Below the pieces are notes generated by a model. That model made no database searches and was not told the DNA's origin. It was given only the letters and a program-made list of their open reading frames with translations. The position numbers and the translations under genes were made by a program. Shown piece by piece: positions 1-12,077 of a DNA stretch of 64,000 nt (position 1 is the first letter of the stretch; the number at the start of each line of letters is the position of its first letter). Source of the DNA: Triplophysa rosa (taxonomy: Eukaryota; Chordata; Actinopteri; Cypriniformes; Nemacheilidae); the NCBI RefSeq assembly GCF_024868665.1, contig NC_079893.1, forward strand, positions 13,680,613-13,744,612, written 5' to 3'.

Positions 1-1150
1 ACCTAATACAGGATTCTAGTCCGTCACTAACCTGAACGTAGATTTGCGGTAACAAAGGATATAGCGTGATCTACTAAAGTTTATAAACTCCGAACAATAT
101 AGAATGAATTCAAACATAACAATTTATTAGCCAGGTAAGGGAAGCATAATTCAAAATCCAATTCAAGGTTCAATTCAATAATCAATGGCAATCAATATAA
201 TTAAATAACAAATAATAGAAAATCATAAGAAATAAAGCAAAGAGAAGTTCAATGTTGCATACCTGGCAAGAGACGACACAGGAATTTGTGCGGGAGATCT
301 GGCTACAGATTCGCCGATATTTTTGTCAACCTCCCTTAAATACCAAACCAGAACAAAGCATTATGGAAATATTCTTTAGAGTTAGGAATGTGATTGGGTC
401 TTGTGATCCCTGGGGCTGTATTTAATCTGCATACAGTAGGTGATTGGTGAAAGTCACCAAATGTGTGAGAAATGTTCCAGCACTGAGGGAAGTTTGCTAA
501 GTTCTTACAAAACTTTGTCATTACATTGGTGTCATGGGAGTGAGACCATTGTACCAGTTGCACTGAGACCTTTTGGATGATACCAAACATGTGTATGTTT
601 TTTGTGTATGTGTCGTGTTCTTTTCTTGTGTAGGTTCTAAGAGCTTTTGGGTGTCCTGCATTGAGTGAGAGGGGAGGAAAGGAACAGTTGGGGTGCAGGG
701 TGAGGTCTGCATCTGTGATTCACTTGTATGCATTGTTTGAGATGTAGGTGTTAGCTCAGTAGGGAGTTTGTTGTACTGGAGGGAGTCCGTTGTTTCTCAA
801 AGGAAGGTATCCTTTTGGCTCAGGTTTCCACTGTACTGAGAGATGCTCTCTGTCCTTTTCCCGAGATGATTATCTTTTCATCAGGAATCGGTGTGTTGTT
901 CTTTCAGGAAGGGGCACCCTTTTGGCCTAGGTTCCCCACTGTGCTTAGAACCATTCTTTGTTTCTCAGGAGAAGAATAGTCTCTGGTCGGGACATCTTGG
1001 CTCCGACCTTACAAGCTCATCACCAGTGAAAATCGCTTGGGTATGAACGTTGAAAAACGTCTCGAAAAACGCTGGCGATAAGCGCGTGCGATTATCGTCT
1101 CGGTGTGTACAAGCCTTTACACTGTATACCACATCCTACATCAAAAGCTG
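1..1150. other. Left-edge gene-free stretch, possibly retroelement-derived
   Basis: No open frame here looks like a real protein. On the minus strand, about 1-320 has an A/T-rich tract with AATAAA-like signals next to a splice-donor-like site, which resembles part of an LTR leader, but no paired LTR, primer-binding site or polyprotein was seen. From about 780 to 960 there is an imperfect direct repeat, listed separately. Family assignment is not possible by eye. Confidence 0.25.
795..955 (+). repeat. Imperfect direct repeat, two ~50 bp units
   Basis: Two related blocks, about 795-850 and 902-955, share an 'aggaagg' start, then CCTTTTGGC, AGGTT and CCACTGT in the same order and spacing. They are separated by unrelated sequence. 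The similarity is visible directly; its origin is unknown. Confidence 0.5.
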
Positions 1151-1202
1151 TTAAAGATCGGACTATTTTGAATCCAGGGTTGAATTACTTTAATTTACAC
1201 TA

Positions 1203-1450
1203 ATTAGTTTTTCTCTATGGCTAACACACAAATCATGAAACAATTCACCATTTTCTGAAAACTATAAACACATTCTCAGAACAATACACCAACTTGTACA
1301 AACCCAACACAAAAACAGCCTCATTTTGCGAAGGTTTAACCATGTTCTCCTTCAGAAAACACAAACACATAATAATGAACTGAAGTGTCAAGATGAAAAC
1401 TCAAATAGCACACATTTACACATCAGTAAACATTCAGTAGCAAGAATCGA
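1203..1450 (+). mobile_element. Diverged fragment of the 3154-4375 transposon family
   Basis: This block repeats, in the same order, several phrases of the left part of the element at 3154-4375: a TTTTTCTC end followed by GCTAACACACAAA, then a CCTCATTTTGC phrase, a run with AAACACATAAT and ATGAACTGA, and CATTCAGTAGCAA. The right end was not found, so it is a truncated copy. It lies downstream of the map9 poly(A) signal. Confidence 0.55.
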
Positions 1451-2232
1451 GAAATTAATTCTCACTAAAACATTAAGCAAATGTATTTCTTCAAAAAGAT
1501 GTATTTGGTTTATAAATTCCTTATTCTGATCAGCAACCAGCCCATGGAAGATCAATCATCTGACAGAAAAAGGCTGACCAGTCAATACTAATTTGGTACA
1601 AGAGAACAACATAAAAAGAAAATGAGAGGGTCTTCTTACATGTCTTCTATTGTATGTCCCCCAAAAAGCTTCTAGCATTTTATCTACAGTAATGAATTTC
1701 TATCTCCACACTAAACAATTTATCTTCAGACACACATCTTTAGACTTGCATTAGGGATTTTAGTTCAAGCAGATGGCTTTTAGCTTTAGCATGTTCATGA
1801 CTAGAAATGTTGCCATCTCATGGTCACGCTTTGCTAATCAGCAAAAACTGCTCTGTCTCCAGGCACCAAATTAGTTTAAGGTAGTTCCTATTATTCATCT
1901 CCCATATTTCAGTAAAATTTTCATGGCTTTAGTGTTACATTTTGGGCTGCAACACTGCAATTCCCCTTCACATAGGGATAAATAAAGGTTATTCTACTAT
2001 CCTTTCTCAGCATATTTTATATTAGGTGGTAATATTGTAAGAATTAGGGAATCGGCTTGGTAAAACAAAAGGTTGCTTCTAGATAAATTATTGAGGGGAA
2101 AATGTACAGTACAATTTTTAAGTACAAATCACTTGAGCAGAATTTAAAAAGTCAGCATGACTCATATGGTTAATTTACATGCATCTGCATATAAACTAGG
2201 AACAATGATGTTCCAAGAATTTCAAGATACTT

Positions 2233-2238
2233 TTTATT
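2233..2238 (-). promoter_or_regulatory. map9: Candidate map9 poly(A) signal
   Basis: An AATAAA hexamer on the minus strand (TTTATT on the plus strand) lies about 360 bp past the map9 stop codon. It is the first canonical hexamer in a suitable place, so the last map9 exon probably ends near 2210-2220. No transcript evidence. Confidence 0.45.
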
Positions 2239-2597
2239 GCAAAAAGCAATACAGAGTTTAAACAGAATTGTTATAAATCACCAAACAGAGCAAGCACTAA
2301 AATGGTTCAAACTCTGAATATTTTGTCAACGTCTAAATAAATCTCATAAATTTATGCATAACTATAATACATTATTTAAAAATTAAATGCCTGAGACAAA
2401 TCTTTAAAATTATGCTATAAACTGCACTGAATTATTTTAAGTGACATGTTAAACAATATACAAATATAAAAATTCATTTCTGACAAAGCACTTTTAAAGA
2501 CACCTTGATGATAATGTCTTGTAGTTATAGTGGCAAATTGCATATTTTCACATAATTTCAAAGTTTATAAAAAATGGAGATATTACCATTATTAAGC

Positions 2598-5500
2598 TTA
2601 TTTTCCAAACGGAATGGTTTTATTCGGGGGGCTCCATGGTGGAGGTGGCTCATCCTGAAGAATCACATGTATCCTCTTTTCTTTTCTCTCTCTTTTTTGT
2701 TGAAACTCTTTTCTTCTCTGTGATAAAATGGCCAAGACCACAAAATTCACCATCAGCATCATAAAATACTTAACGCTTATAGTGTGTTCACCAAAACTAT
2801 TGCTATATATACACAGAAATGCATGTACTACAGCATGTAGGCTACTCACAATATTTTGTAAATGGTTTGATATAAAATGAATGGCAGCGAACTGCAAATT
2901 ACTCAAATATATATTTACTGTAACATACCATCCATTTGTCATACATCTCCAAGGCCATTTTTTCTCTTTCCTCCTTTTCATATTTTTCCTCCATTTCATT
3001 TATTTTGTTATTCTCGTGTTCTTCTCTAACTCTCTCTTGAATTACATTCTTCTTTTGCGCACTCCTAATATTTAAGATAAATAACATTATGGTATTTTAC
3101 TCTCAATGGCACAGTTATTAATCTGAAACCTGATGCTTTACAAAAATATCTTACAGTTTTTCTCGATTGCTAACACACAAAAACTGATACAGTTGGCACA
3201 ATTCATTCAGTTCTCAAAAAAATTACACATTTCTCAAAACATTTAAAACATTTCACTTGTTTTCACTCACATGTCAATTCTTTTAGCGGTTTCTGCAAAA
3301 CCCCACACAAAAACGTCCTCATTTTGCAAATGGTTAACCATATGCTCATTCAGAAAACATAAACACATAATATAATGAACTGAGGTGTCACGATGTAAAC
3401 TCAAATAGCACACAATTATCCATCATTAAACATTCAGTAGCAAAACTGCATGACACACCAATCAGAATCTCATAATTATATAAATAGGAGCACAAGTGAT
3501 AGTGCTATGAAATTGCATCCTAGAATCATCTATAGGGCTTTACTTACTGTACACATGCAGTATAATTACAGTGCATGGTAACAGAGCTTTATATGAGAAA
3601 AAAATTAACTCTTCTGTACCCAGTAAACTGTAGCACATGTACATCCTCATGTGATTGTCAAGTTTACAAATTTGTATTTGCAGCCCTTTTTTTCTGTATT
3701 TCTGTATCTGTATGTTCTGTATTTTTGCAGAACTCAGAGACAATTGCTTACAGTAAAAAAATCTGCTATAGTATACTTTTGCGAAATTGGGCCATAGGTG
3801 CAGAGGATGCCATATTTACAGTATTTATTGCCTCCTATTGACAAATCGCTTTATTGTTTCCTTTATCTTCTCTGTAAGTCGCTTTAGATAAAGGCTTCTG
3901 CTTAATGCCTAGATGTGAATGTTATTTATGCAGTTATGAACTGTATTGTGTCGCACGACCAGTTCATATTGTTCTTTGGTTTTTTAACTTTTCTTGTCTT
4001 GTAAGATCGTCTACTTCATCTACTTTCATCTAAGATTACTTTACAGTAGTGTAATGTTTTATTTTTTTCCTAAAGCTCATTGTTGCATTTTGCTCTATCT
4101 GCACTCTTTTGTGTTGTATATATTGTAATAAACACTGAGATGTCAAATTATTCTTGAATTATAATAAGAGGTGTTTAGAATTGATCTCGCCAGAGTCTAA
4201 GACTATGTTGTAGTGTGAGTGTTTTTTTAGCAAGTTTGAATGAATTTTTGAGTGGAGACCTTCAATTTGACCCGAAAATAAGATGTTAGGGAATTGGGTG
4301 AGAAGTTAGGGATTTGTGTTTCGAGAAAAGGAGGAATAATTTCAAGAAATGTGTTTAAGCAATCGAGAAAAACTGTAATGAAGCAATTGCTTGAGAGACT
4401 TCAGCATGACCAACTTTGAGCTATTTAACAAAACAAATATTAAAAAATGAATAAAATAGAATTATATTTTATTAAAGACATGAATGTCCTTCTTACCATT
4501 GAATGAAAGCAGAGGTACAGTCACTCTTCCTCTCTTCTTTCTCTCTGACCTGCTGTTGTTTCTCTTTTTTTTCATTCTGTTTCTTTTCTCTCATCCTTTC
4601 TTTAAGGATTTCGTCATGATCCTTTTTCCATTTCTCAAAAACCTGCTTTTGTAAATGTTCACATTGTTATAGCTTTATGTGAAAGATTAAAATGGTTATA
4701 AAATATAGTTATAAAATGTATTCACTGGTAGGGTCTGTGTGTGCTTCTGTGTTGAGAAATCCCAACCAAAATTTTTGTAATCAAAATTTTAAAGAAACAT
4801 AACACCACTTTAATAATTCACTGAAAAACACTGACCTGTATTGCGGTTTCCTTTTTTTCTTGATTTTTTTCTATTTGCATTTGTTGTTCATTGATTGCCT
4901 CCTGTTTTTCTTTGACTTTCTTTCTGATGACGTCCACTGTTTTCTCTTTCCAGGCATCATAAGAGGCTTTAGCATCTGCTATTTTTGCAAGCTTTTCCTA
5001 GGAAGAACATTAGGATTGAGGATATGCAATGACAAAAAAAAATAATGAATCGATCACTTGGTTACTCTTGCCTGTATTACCTCTTGCCTTTTCTCCTCGT
5101 TCAATTTTTCTTCTTGCTTCTTTGCCCTCATTTTTATTTTGATGTTTTCTTCTTTCTTTTTTAGCCATTCCTATACAGGACAAAACACAAGCATGATTTG
5201 AGCAAGATTTACATTTTGTGGGGAAATGTTTAGTAATTTTTGAAACATAAAATAAACAAATGTTTCTATGAAAAAAACAGATGCAAGCCTCAAGACAGAG
5301 TAGTAAATGATGATTTGTCTAACCTGGTACACAGCAGCTCTTAGTGAATCTGCTGCATCAGGAATCTGTTGGGTCTCCTGCATTTTTTGATCCAGAATTT
5401 TCAGTGTTCCCAGGTATTTAGACTCTGCGGTGTATGAGCTCTTCGACTTTCTAGAATATGACAGACAGCCTAATGTCCATAATGTCTGAACAACATTTTT

Positions 5501-8172
5501 AATAGGTGTTCAGTGGTCAGTCATCTAAGCAGCAATGCACTCAGTAATTTGTTCCTTGTTTTTATAAATACAGAGACACTCAGAAATGATGCACACTCAT
5601 ATAAGCGGTAAAAAAGGGAGTATGAGGGGTTAAACAAATTCACTAACCTGTCTGTTGATTTGGTAGTTTGCACTCCTACAGTGAATGTGTGGTCAAGTTT
5701 GCTTTGAGAAACCTTCTGATCAAAAAGAAAATAAGACTTAACTGAATTGCATTAAAATCATAATTTACAGAGTACTGCAATAATTAGAGACATTAGCAAT
5801 CGAAACTGAAAAGACTTCTAAAACATTACATAATAAGAAAAATGTTCACAGTTTTTTCACTGTTAAAACTTACATTTTCCTCAAAGGATGTTGACTCTGT
5901 TCCTTCTCTGTTCTCTTCTAGTGTAACCACAATCAAAGATAAAGATTATTTATTAACTTATTAATATATAACTACTGTGCACAAACAAAATGTGAAAAGG
6001 TCACAAAACAAGTCAGAGATTACCAATATACAAGCATTCTTAATCACATTTAGACAATTACCGCTTTCTGCCGTTGTCGGAGCCTCAGACATGTGTTTCT
6101 GTGTTGAAGAGGAATTTGTCTTGGACTTTTCTGATATGACCGAGTCTTCACACTGACCCTACAATGGCAAAATGACAAATCATCTGCTGAACTGCACTTG
6201 TCTTTTAAACCGACAGACTTGTTTCTGTTAGATATGAGCTACTGCTAACACATAACCACAGAATCAACATAGGCCTACTGTATGACTCCATTGGTTGACA
6301 ATTCCAACATACGAACTAAACAACATTCTAAACTTTTAAAAAATATAAACAATGCATCATAATGTACGAAGAATTGACTAATAGGACTAGGTGTTATAAT
6401 CCCACTATTTCAGCACAGTTGAATTGCCCAATAGGACATTTCCCACGCCGTATGCATGACAGGGGGAGCAGTCAAGAATATGAATAGAGGAAAGGAGGTC
6501 TGAGGTTTCACTGGGTTCGTCGGGTAGGCATCTTCTGTGTTTGGGGGATAAATGATTATAGAAATACATAGCATATTTAAAATGATTATGTAAAACAAAT
6601 ATCATGTAAAAATAATAACCAATAAAACTAAATATTGTGCTACCTTTGAAAATTCTCACCTGTACACTATCATTGGTAGAGGTTCGAATCTTGTCTAAAG
6701 ACGATGTGTTGGAGAGCACTATAGACATAGAGGAGGTGGCTACACCGCTGCAGGCCGGGGTCTCCGCTTCTGTGTTCTCTTCTAACTGACCACTGTCGCA
6801 CATTTTTCCTGTCTTCTGCCTGGGCATGGGCCTGGGGGACATGTCTTGTGCAAGACAACCTGCTTCCAATAAAGGAATTTTATCTATATATTGGCATCTA
6901 AATCTTTTGTGCTTTGTACAATAATAAATCTGTTTTTGAGTCCTCACCTGTGGGAAGTTTTGGTTTAACACTTCGCTCCCGAGGGTGAGGAATGGGAAGT
7001 TCACATTCTTCACCAAAATACATTTTTTGGTTGCGTTCTTTTTCTGACAGCAGTGAGACAGGACTGTCCCACTGAGAGCCCTCTGATAGAAGGGGGACTG
7101 AAGATTCCTGTCGGCTATTCTCAGAATTTAGTGGCAAAGGAGATTCTGAAAGACTCTTCCTCACCAAGGATGACTCTGTCTGATTTCTCATCTTCATTAC
7201 GGACTCTGACTGATCAGTCTGTACAGTGCTCTCTGGTTGAGGCTTGTCAGACTGAGAGGAGAAAGGAGAATCCGACTGTTGAATTTTCTCTGCAGTGACA
7301 GAACTCCATGGACTTTGAGGGGTACTCCTGGATTGACTGGAATGGAAAGAACCGTGATGGCTATCGCTTCTCATTGAATCTAACTGTTCAGTGTGGACAG
7401 GTGAGCTGTTCCTTTTGGTTTTTAAGAAAGATACTTTGTGGGGTTTGACGTTTTTTTCTTCATCGTCTGAAAGTTTGAAATCGTTTATCTTGCCCTTTGT
7501 CTTCCCAGCTTTAAATCTGTCCTTTTTCTGTTTCTGTATCCTAAGAAGTTTGCCGAGCATGTCTGCAGAGAGCAATTTTTCAGGTTTAATATCATGGTTA
7601 AACTATGGTTACCATTGTAACCCAACATTTGTGTTTTTTTCTGTGGTGAAACTGTGGTTACTGTAGTAAAAACATGGCTAATTTTAATAAGAGAGTTCAA
7701 TTGCATGCAGGTTAACTTTGTGATATAATGAGATTAAGGTGCCTTGTTGCAATAAACTAACTGGATAAAGGCTACATTTCTAAATATACATTTCTATTTT
7801 TACATTTAAGCACAGATATTCCAAACCACATTGTTTAACTCACCGTCGTCGTCGTCATCATCATCTTTACCATAGTCATCGTCGTCAAAATCATCAGAGT
7901 ACCTATAGCTCGGTTTTTGTCTGTTGGCTCTAGCAGACACGGCTGCCTCCAACTCATACTGAAATGCAACAACAACATAACTGTTACATGTGTAATCTAT
8001 TTTACTGAATGCAATACTAAACAACACTGCTAGGTATGCAGCTCCATAAGCGCTTTATACCTTTTTATAGCTTATGACTCTTATATGATAATAATACCTG
8101 AAACGTTGTTCTTCTTGACGTTTTTGGACTTTTCGTGTAAGCAAGTGTTGTAGAAAAAATATCGTCGTCCAT
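2598..8172 (-). CDS. map9: Microtubule-associated protein 9 (MAP9/ASAP), complete
   Basis: Thirteen coding exons, in transcript order: 8172-8098, 7958-7844, 7562-6948, 6859-6660, 6158-6062, 5917-5874, 5715-5648, 5450-5324, 5170-5081, 4997-4836, 4642-4497, 3064-2929, 2717-2598. All have AG/GT borders, and phases agree at every junction, giving 1995 nt and 664 aa (human about 647). MAP9 binds microtubules and functions in spindle, cytokinesis and cilia. The start is fixed by the family N-terminus (FSTTLAYTKSPK at residues 6-17). Then come an Asp-rich stretch (about 47-64), the SDDEEK motif, a long Ser-rich, poorly conserved middle, the SKYLGTLKILD and DSLRAAVYQEWL motifs (about 420-450), a long Lys/Glu/Arg coiled coil (about 447-640) and the PPPPWSPP tail motif. 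The coiled coil is spread over exons 9-13. Identity is very likely; isoforms cannot be seen. Confidence 0.93.
3154..4375. mobile_element. Non-autonomous Tc1/mariner-like element in a map9 intron
   Basis: The two ends are a perfect inverted repeat: CAGTTTTTCTCGATTGCT at the left and its reverse complement at the right, flanked on both sides by TA (3152-3153 and 4376-4377). CAGT ends with a TA duplication are typical of the Tc1/mariner superfamily. The 1.22 kb interior holds only a short open frame at 3575-3841 with no transposase motif. It lies in the map9 intron between the exons at 4642-4497 and 3064-2929. A fragment of a fish SINE-like tail motif (near 3874-3911) is inside it. Confidence 0.7.
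7841..7872 (-). repeat. map9: GAC/GAT triplet run encoding poly-Asp in map9 exon 2
   Basis: The 3' end of map9 exon 2 is a GAY triplet run. With the codon completed across the splice junction it encodes eight consecutive Asp (about residues 57-64), following a shorter DDFDDDD block. The human protein is acidic here but has no such homopolymer. The run reaches right up to the splice donor, so repeat slippage could change both protein length and the splice site. Confidence 0.75.
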
Positions 8173-8660
8173 CTTACTGCATCTCCCAAACAGTTATTAT
8201 GCAATGCTTTGTTAGGACCAAATAAAACCACACCAAATCGGCTTCGTGTAAAACACTCATCCAGTTTTCACTCATACAGTACAAAATCTACCGGAATTTC
8301 ACAACAAATGTGTAAGCTACAGCACTTTATTCGGTTCATTTGATGTGTTCGGCGCTATTTGTTTACTTGTGTTACCAAAGGAACCACCGGCCGGATGAGA
8401 GTTTATGAAATCTACTATGACGAAGCCTTCGCTCATGCTGCGCAGACTGATCGCCGTGTGATGTTTAAGTACCGCGAGAGCGATTCGAGAACAGATTGCT
8501 GTGTATGCGTTTAAATAGCTCTCGCTGTACCTGCTGTCATATGTCGATCCGTATGCGCAGTCGAACTCGTATTTTAAGTTTAATTCGCCGACTGGACCCC
8601 CGCCTTTCTACGTCTTTATGTCTGCCAATCAGATAGCCCCACTTGAGCGAACGTCACGTT
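8173..8660 (-). promoter_or_regulatory. map9: map9 upstream/promoter region
   Basis: Immediately upstream of the map9 ATG the base composition becomes more GC- and CpG-rich than in the surroundings, with GCCGG and CGGCGC words. An inverted-CCAAT-type box lies in GCCAATCAGATAGCC near 8625-8641. No TATA box is obvious. The extent is inferred; the same CCAATCAGATAG word is shared with the gucy1b1 upstream region. Confidence 0.4.
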
Positions 8661-11600
8661 ACGCTGATAATATTCAGACGTAATTTAAAATATTCAGATT
8701 AGCAATGACAGAAACGCTTTATTTACATGTTTGCATTTGTATAATTAAAATGTATAAAATGAAAATATAAATATTATATAAAATGCATGTTGTCTAAAAT
8801 CCTTGATAATATAGTATCAGTCACTAGAGGGAGACATCAGAAAGTTTTCTACTTTGTAATAACAGAGGCTCGGTGGGGTCATGAATCGTCTCAAACATGT
8901 CTACATCACATTTAAATCAGTTCAGCGTCTGTAAGGACGAGAGTTCTTATTATAAGAGTTGAAAAAACGCTCCAGAGTCCAGAGATCCAGTTAGGTTTTA
9001 ATGTTATTTAAGTAGGCTTATTTTAGCTTAATGTATATTAGGTGATGACCGATGTGCATCATATAGTATGATCTTGTTTGTTAGCCTAACATTATTTAAA
9101 AACAAAAACAATAATGTTAAGACAGTGTTACCACCTCGGTGAAATAGGTTAGATCCAGGTTAAGGTTATTAATTTGAGTCACATGGAAACAGCCATGCCT
9201 TTTGCTTAACCACTTGGACCTAAATGCGCTTGTTCCAAACAGTACAACAGTGTTGTGTTCTTGCACTATGATACCTTATAAGGATAACATTGTTTTAGTT
9301 TTCTTATTATTTAATATTACAAATAATCAGGTATAAAATGGTATGTTGTGGTATAACTGAGTAGGCTCTCTTGAGCGACTGAGTAGACGTTACTGAAAAG
9401 TATGACACAAAACAAAGTAAGAAAACTCTGAACATTACAAAATTTGATACTGAAAGTCACATCAATACCAACACAACAAAAATAAAAAATAAGCTATTTA
9501 ATAGCATAGTTAATGCTGCAATGCATGATGGATGTCTAAGGCAACTGGTTTTCTGCATTCAACTAAACTCAACTAGTGGTATTCAGTATGTGACAATGGG
9601 TCAATAAGGAGAATGCAAAATCACTAAGTAACCTAATGCCAGAAAATTTGCATTATAAATATCTTAATGTTATATCCATTAAAAGGAGCATCTGTGCCCA
9701 TCATCTGTCACACTAAAGATAAAAAATTGCTCCAGTTTCACAGTAAAGACTGATAACAGCTCACACCAGCCTCCCCATCCAGCAACAAATCCTTTGTGAC
9801 GCTGCTTTTGATCTGCTGCTGATATGCAGAAATTTATGCTGAATTTACAAGCTTTAGAACAGGTATAAAATATTATTATAAATTGTTTACTAAATACGCT
9901 CATAATAGGAATAGAACATGATCATTATGGCTCCTCCAATACAATATAACGCACAAAGACTTTTCAATCCACATGTATCGCCAGCCCAACACGATGTAAT
10001 CACACTTAATTCTGAGTGTGACTGTGAACCTTTTGTTGTGAGGTCGGGTGCATGTCTGGATTAGTAATTACCTCTTTGTCAATGTCCGACTGCAGCCACA
10101 CCATCCACAAGGTGTTTTACATTTTGAAATCCTTCGATTAATTCTGATGGAGTACTCCAAAATGTCACACTTTATCAGTCTCCTTTGTAAACATCATATT
10201 TGACATTTCAGCCCTTGTGATCTGATTGCGCATTCAATTTAGAAAAACACTGTTGTACCTGTGCAGAATGACCTGCTACAGGTGCACAGCTGACCTTAGG
10301 TCAAGGCTGCCTGCCATGTTCTGTCATATTTTACATATAATTAACCTAGAACACCACGGAACAGAAGAAGCCAAAGCATATGCTGATGGGTGCTGGTTGT
10401 CAGTGTAAACTGTAGGTTTTATAAGAACCAATAAACTTTGTAAAAGTTAAAGCATAAAGCATAAATGCACCAGTTGTATTCTACACAACATTCTCTTTCT
10501 AGGAGGACTAGACTTTTTTAAATGTCTGAGATTTGTGAGTTGTAAGATGCTTGCTGGTTTGTGTCAAACAAAATGGGAAATGTCTTTGAACACCAACAAA
10601 GCATGAGTGTTTTTTGTCAATGAACTATAAAACTGTAACTAATACTGGTGCTGGTGACAAAGAAAGTAGGAAATAGGCTTTTAAAATAGCATACAGTACG
10701 TCAATGGTATCCCTTTTTTGGTTTTCCAGGTTTGTATTTGTAGTCTGCGTAGTTTTAATGTAAGCTTATCGTAATTCCCGAATGTAACAACAATAACAAA
10801 AGGCAATTATGCGTCAAGTGTCCACGTCTGTCCACAATGGGCCATGTCTTAAGCTTGAATAGGCAGTAAATATTGACATTGTTCTTAAAAATGAGAAAGA
10901 TAAAAATTAGAAGATGAAATTAGGTATTTATTTTCAATGTGAAATATTTGTTCAGATGTGTGTGTGTGTTGTATGTGTAGCACGTGTACCTTACGGTTAT
11001 ATTCTTCTACTTCAAAGGCCAAATTAAATGTCTTTTTTGCTAAATACCTTTCAAGAAATTATTCTATTAAATTAGCCATGCTTTATGTAACAGCAACTAC
11101 AAAACCCCCATTCTCCTCATAAGGATTTACTTATCAATTCTCTAAAACAACGTTTTAACTTTGAATATTTTGTTCTGCCCTGTATTGTTCCGTATGGCCA
11201 TATGGTACCTCACAGTTTGCTGTGCAAACACTCCTTGTATTTGTGCTATAGAGACAGCTGTGTCCACACATAGATATAGACCATCATGTTTTTGTCTCCT
11301 GATGTGTAGCCCTGGATCTCAGGTTGCTACAGTATTTGGATGTGTAGTTGTCGTTCTCCATGTGGTTCCCTTTGCCCTTCTCCTCCAAGTAAACAGAGCG
11401 CCAGTGCCCCAGTCTTAAAAGGTCTGGTCATGGGCTGAGCACTGTGGGAAACCTACGATTGTTTATCGTGGTTACCTTTTAAGTGCAGGGGCTGGCAGTC
11501 GTGGGGTTTTTTTGTAAACACATGACGTGGGGTTTTTAAACGAAGCTGTGATAAATCCCTTTTCTATATGTGTAAACATGCCATGGCATAGTGACAAAGG

Positions 11601-12077
11601 CACAGTTACCCTGCATAAAGGAGACTTATAGCTGATTTGGTTTATGTTTAAAAACTGTTGCAACTCACAAATTGTTCTGTGGATTATTCAGTGTAGCTGG
11701 GAATGTGTGGTGAAATAACCAGCATCTATAGATCATATCATTATAATGTATTGATTTCACCCGTAGTTATAACACATTCTTACAGACTGAACGTATGATG
11801 ACCATATTAGGAGCCTAAGAACAAATGAAACGGTGTGGTTTATTCCATTGTTTAAATCTCACTTAATCTGTTTGAAAAATCCTTGTAGTAAAAAAGAACT
11901 AGATGTTCATTTTCATGTCTGACTCCCTTGCCAGGGCTCAAATGGCCCCTTATAAAAAATGACAAGGTTTTGACCATGGAAAAATGTGATGGTGGGGTCT
12001 CTGTTTTCGAGTTGCCATTAGTCTGTTGGTACAGGTCATAATTCTCTTTTGTATAAGCAAGTCTATAAAACCACAAT
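8661..12077. other. Intergenic stretch, nothing recognised
   Basis: About 3.4 kb of AT-rich DNA between map9 and the nested repeat at 12.1 kb. Open frames are short, lack family motifs and lack paired splice sites. No RNA gene or clear mobile-element ends were seen. A short TG-rich run near 10956-10978 is the only simple repeat. Confidence 0.4.

Noticed and set aside
6423..6560. Possible extra map9 exon (open frames of 35-45 codons on the minus strand with an acceptor-like CAAACACAG)
   Set aside because: Flanking map9 exons join in phase without it, no donor follows, and the frame required by phase 0 entry hits a stop after eight codons.
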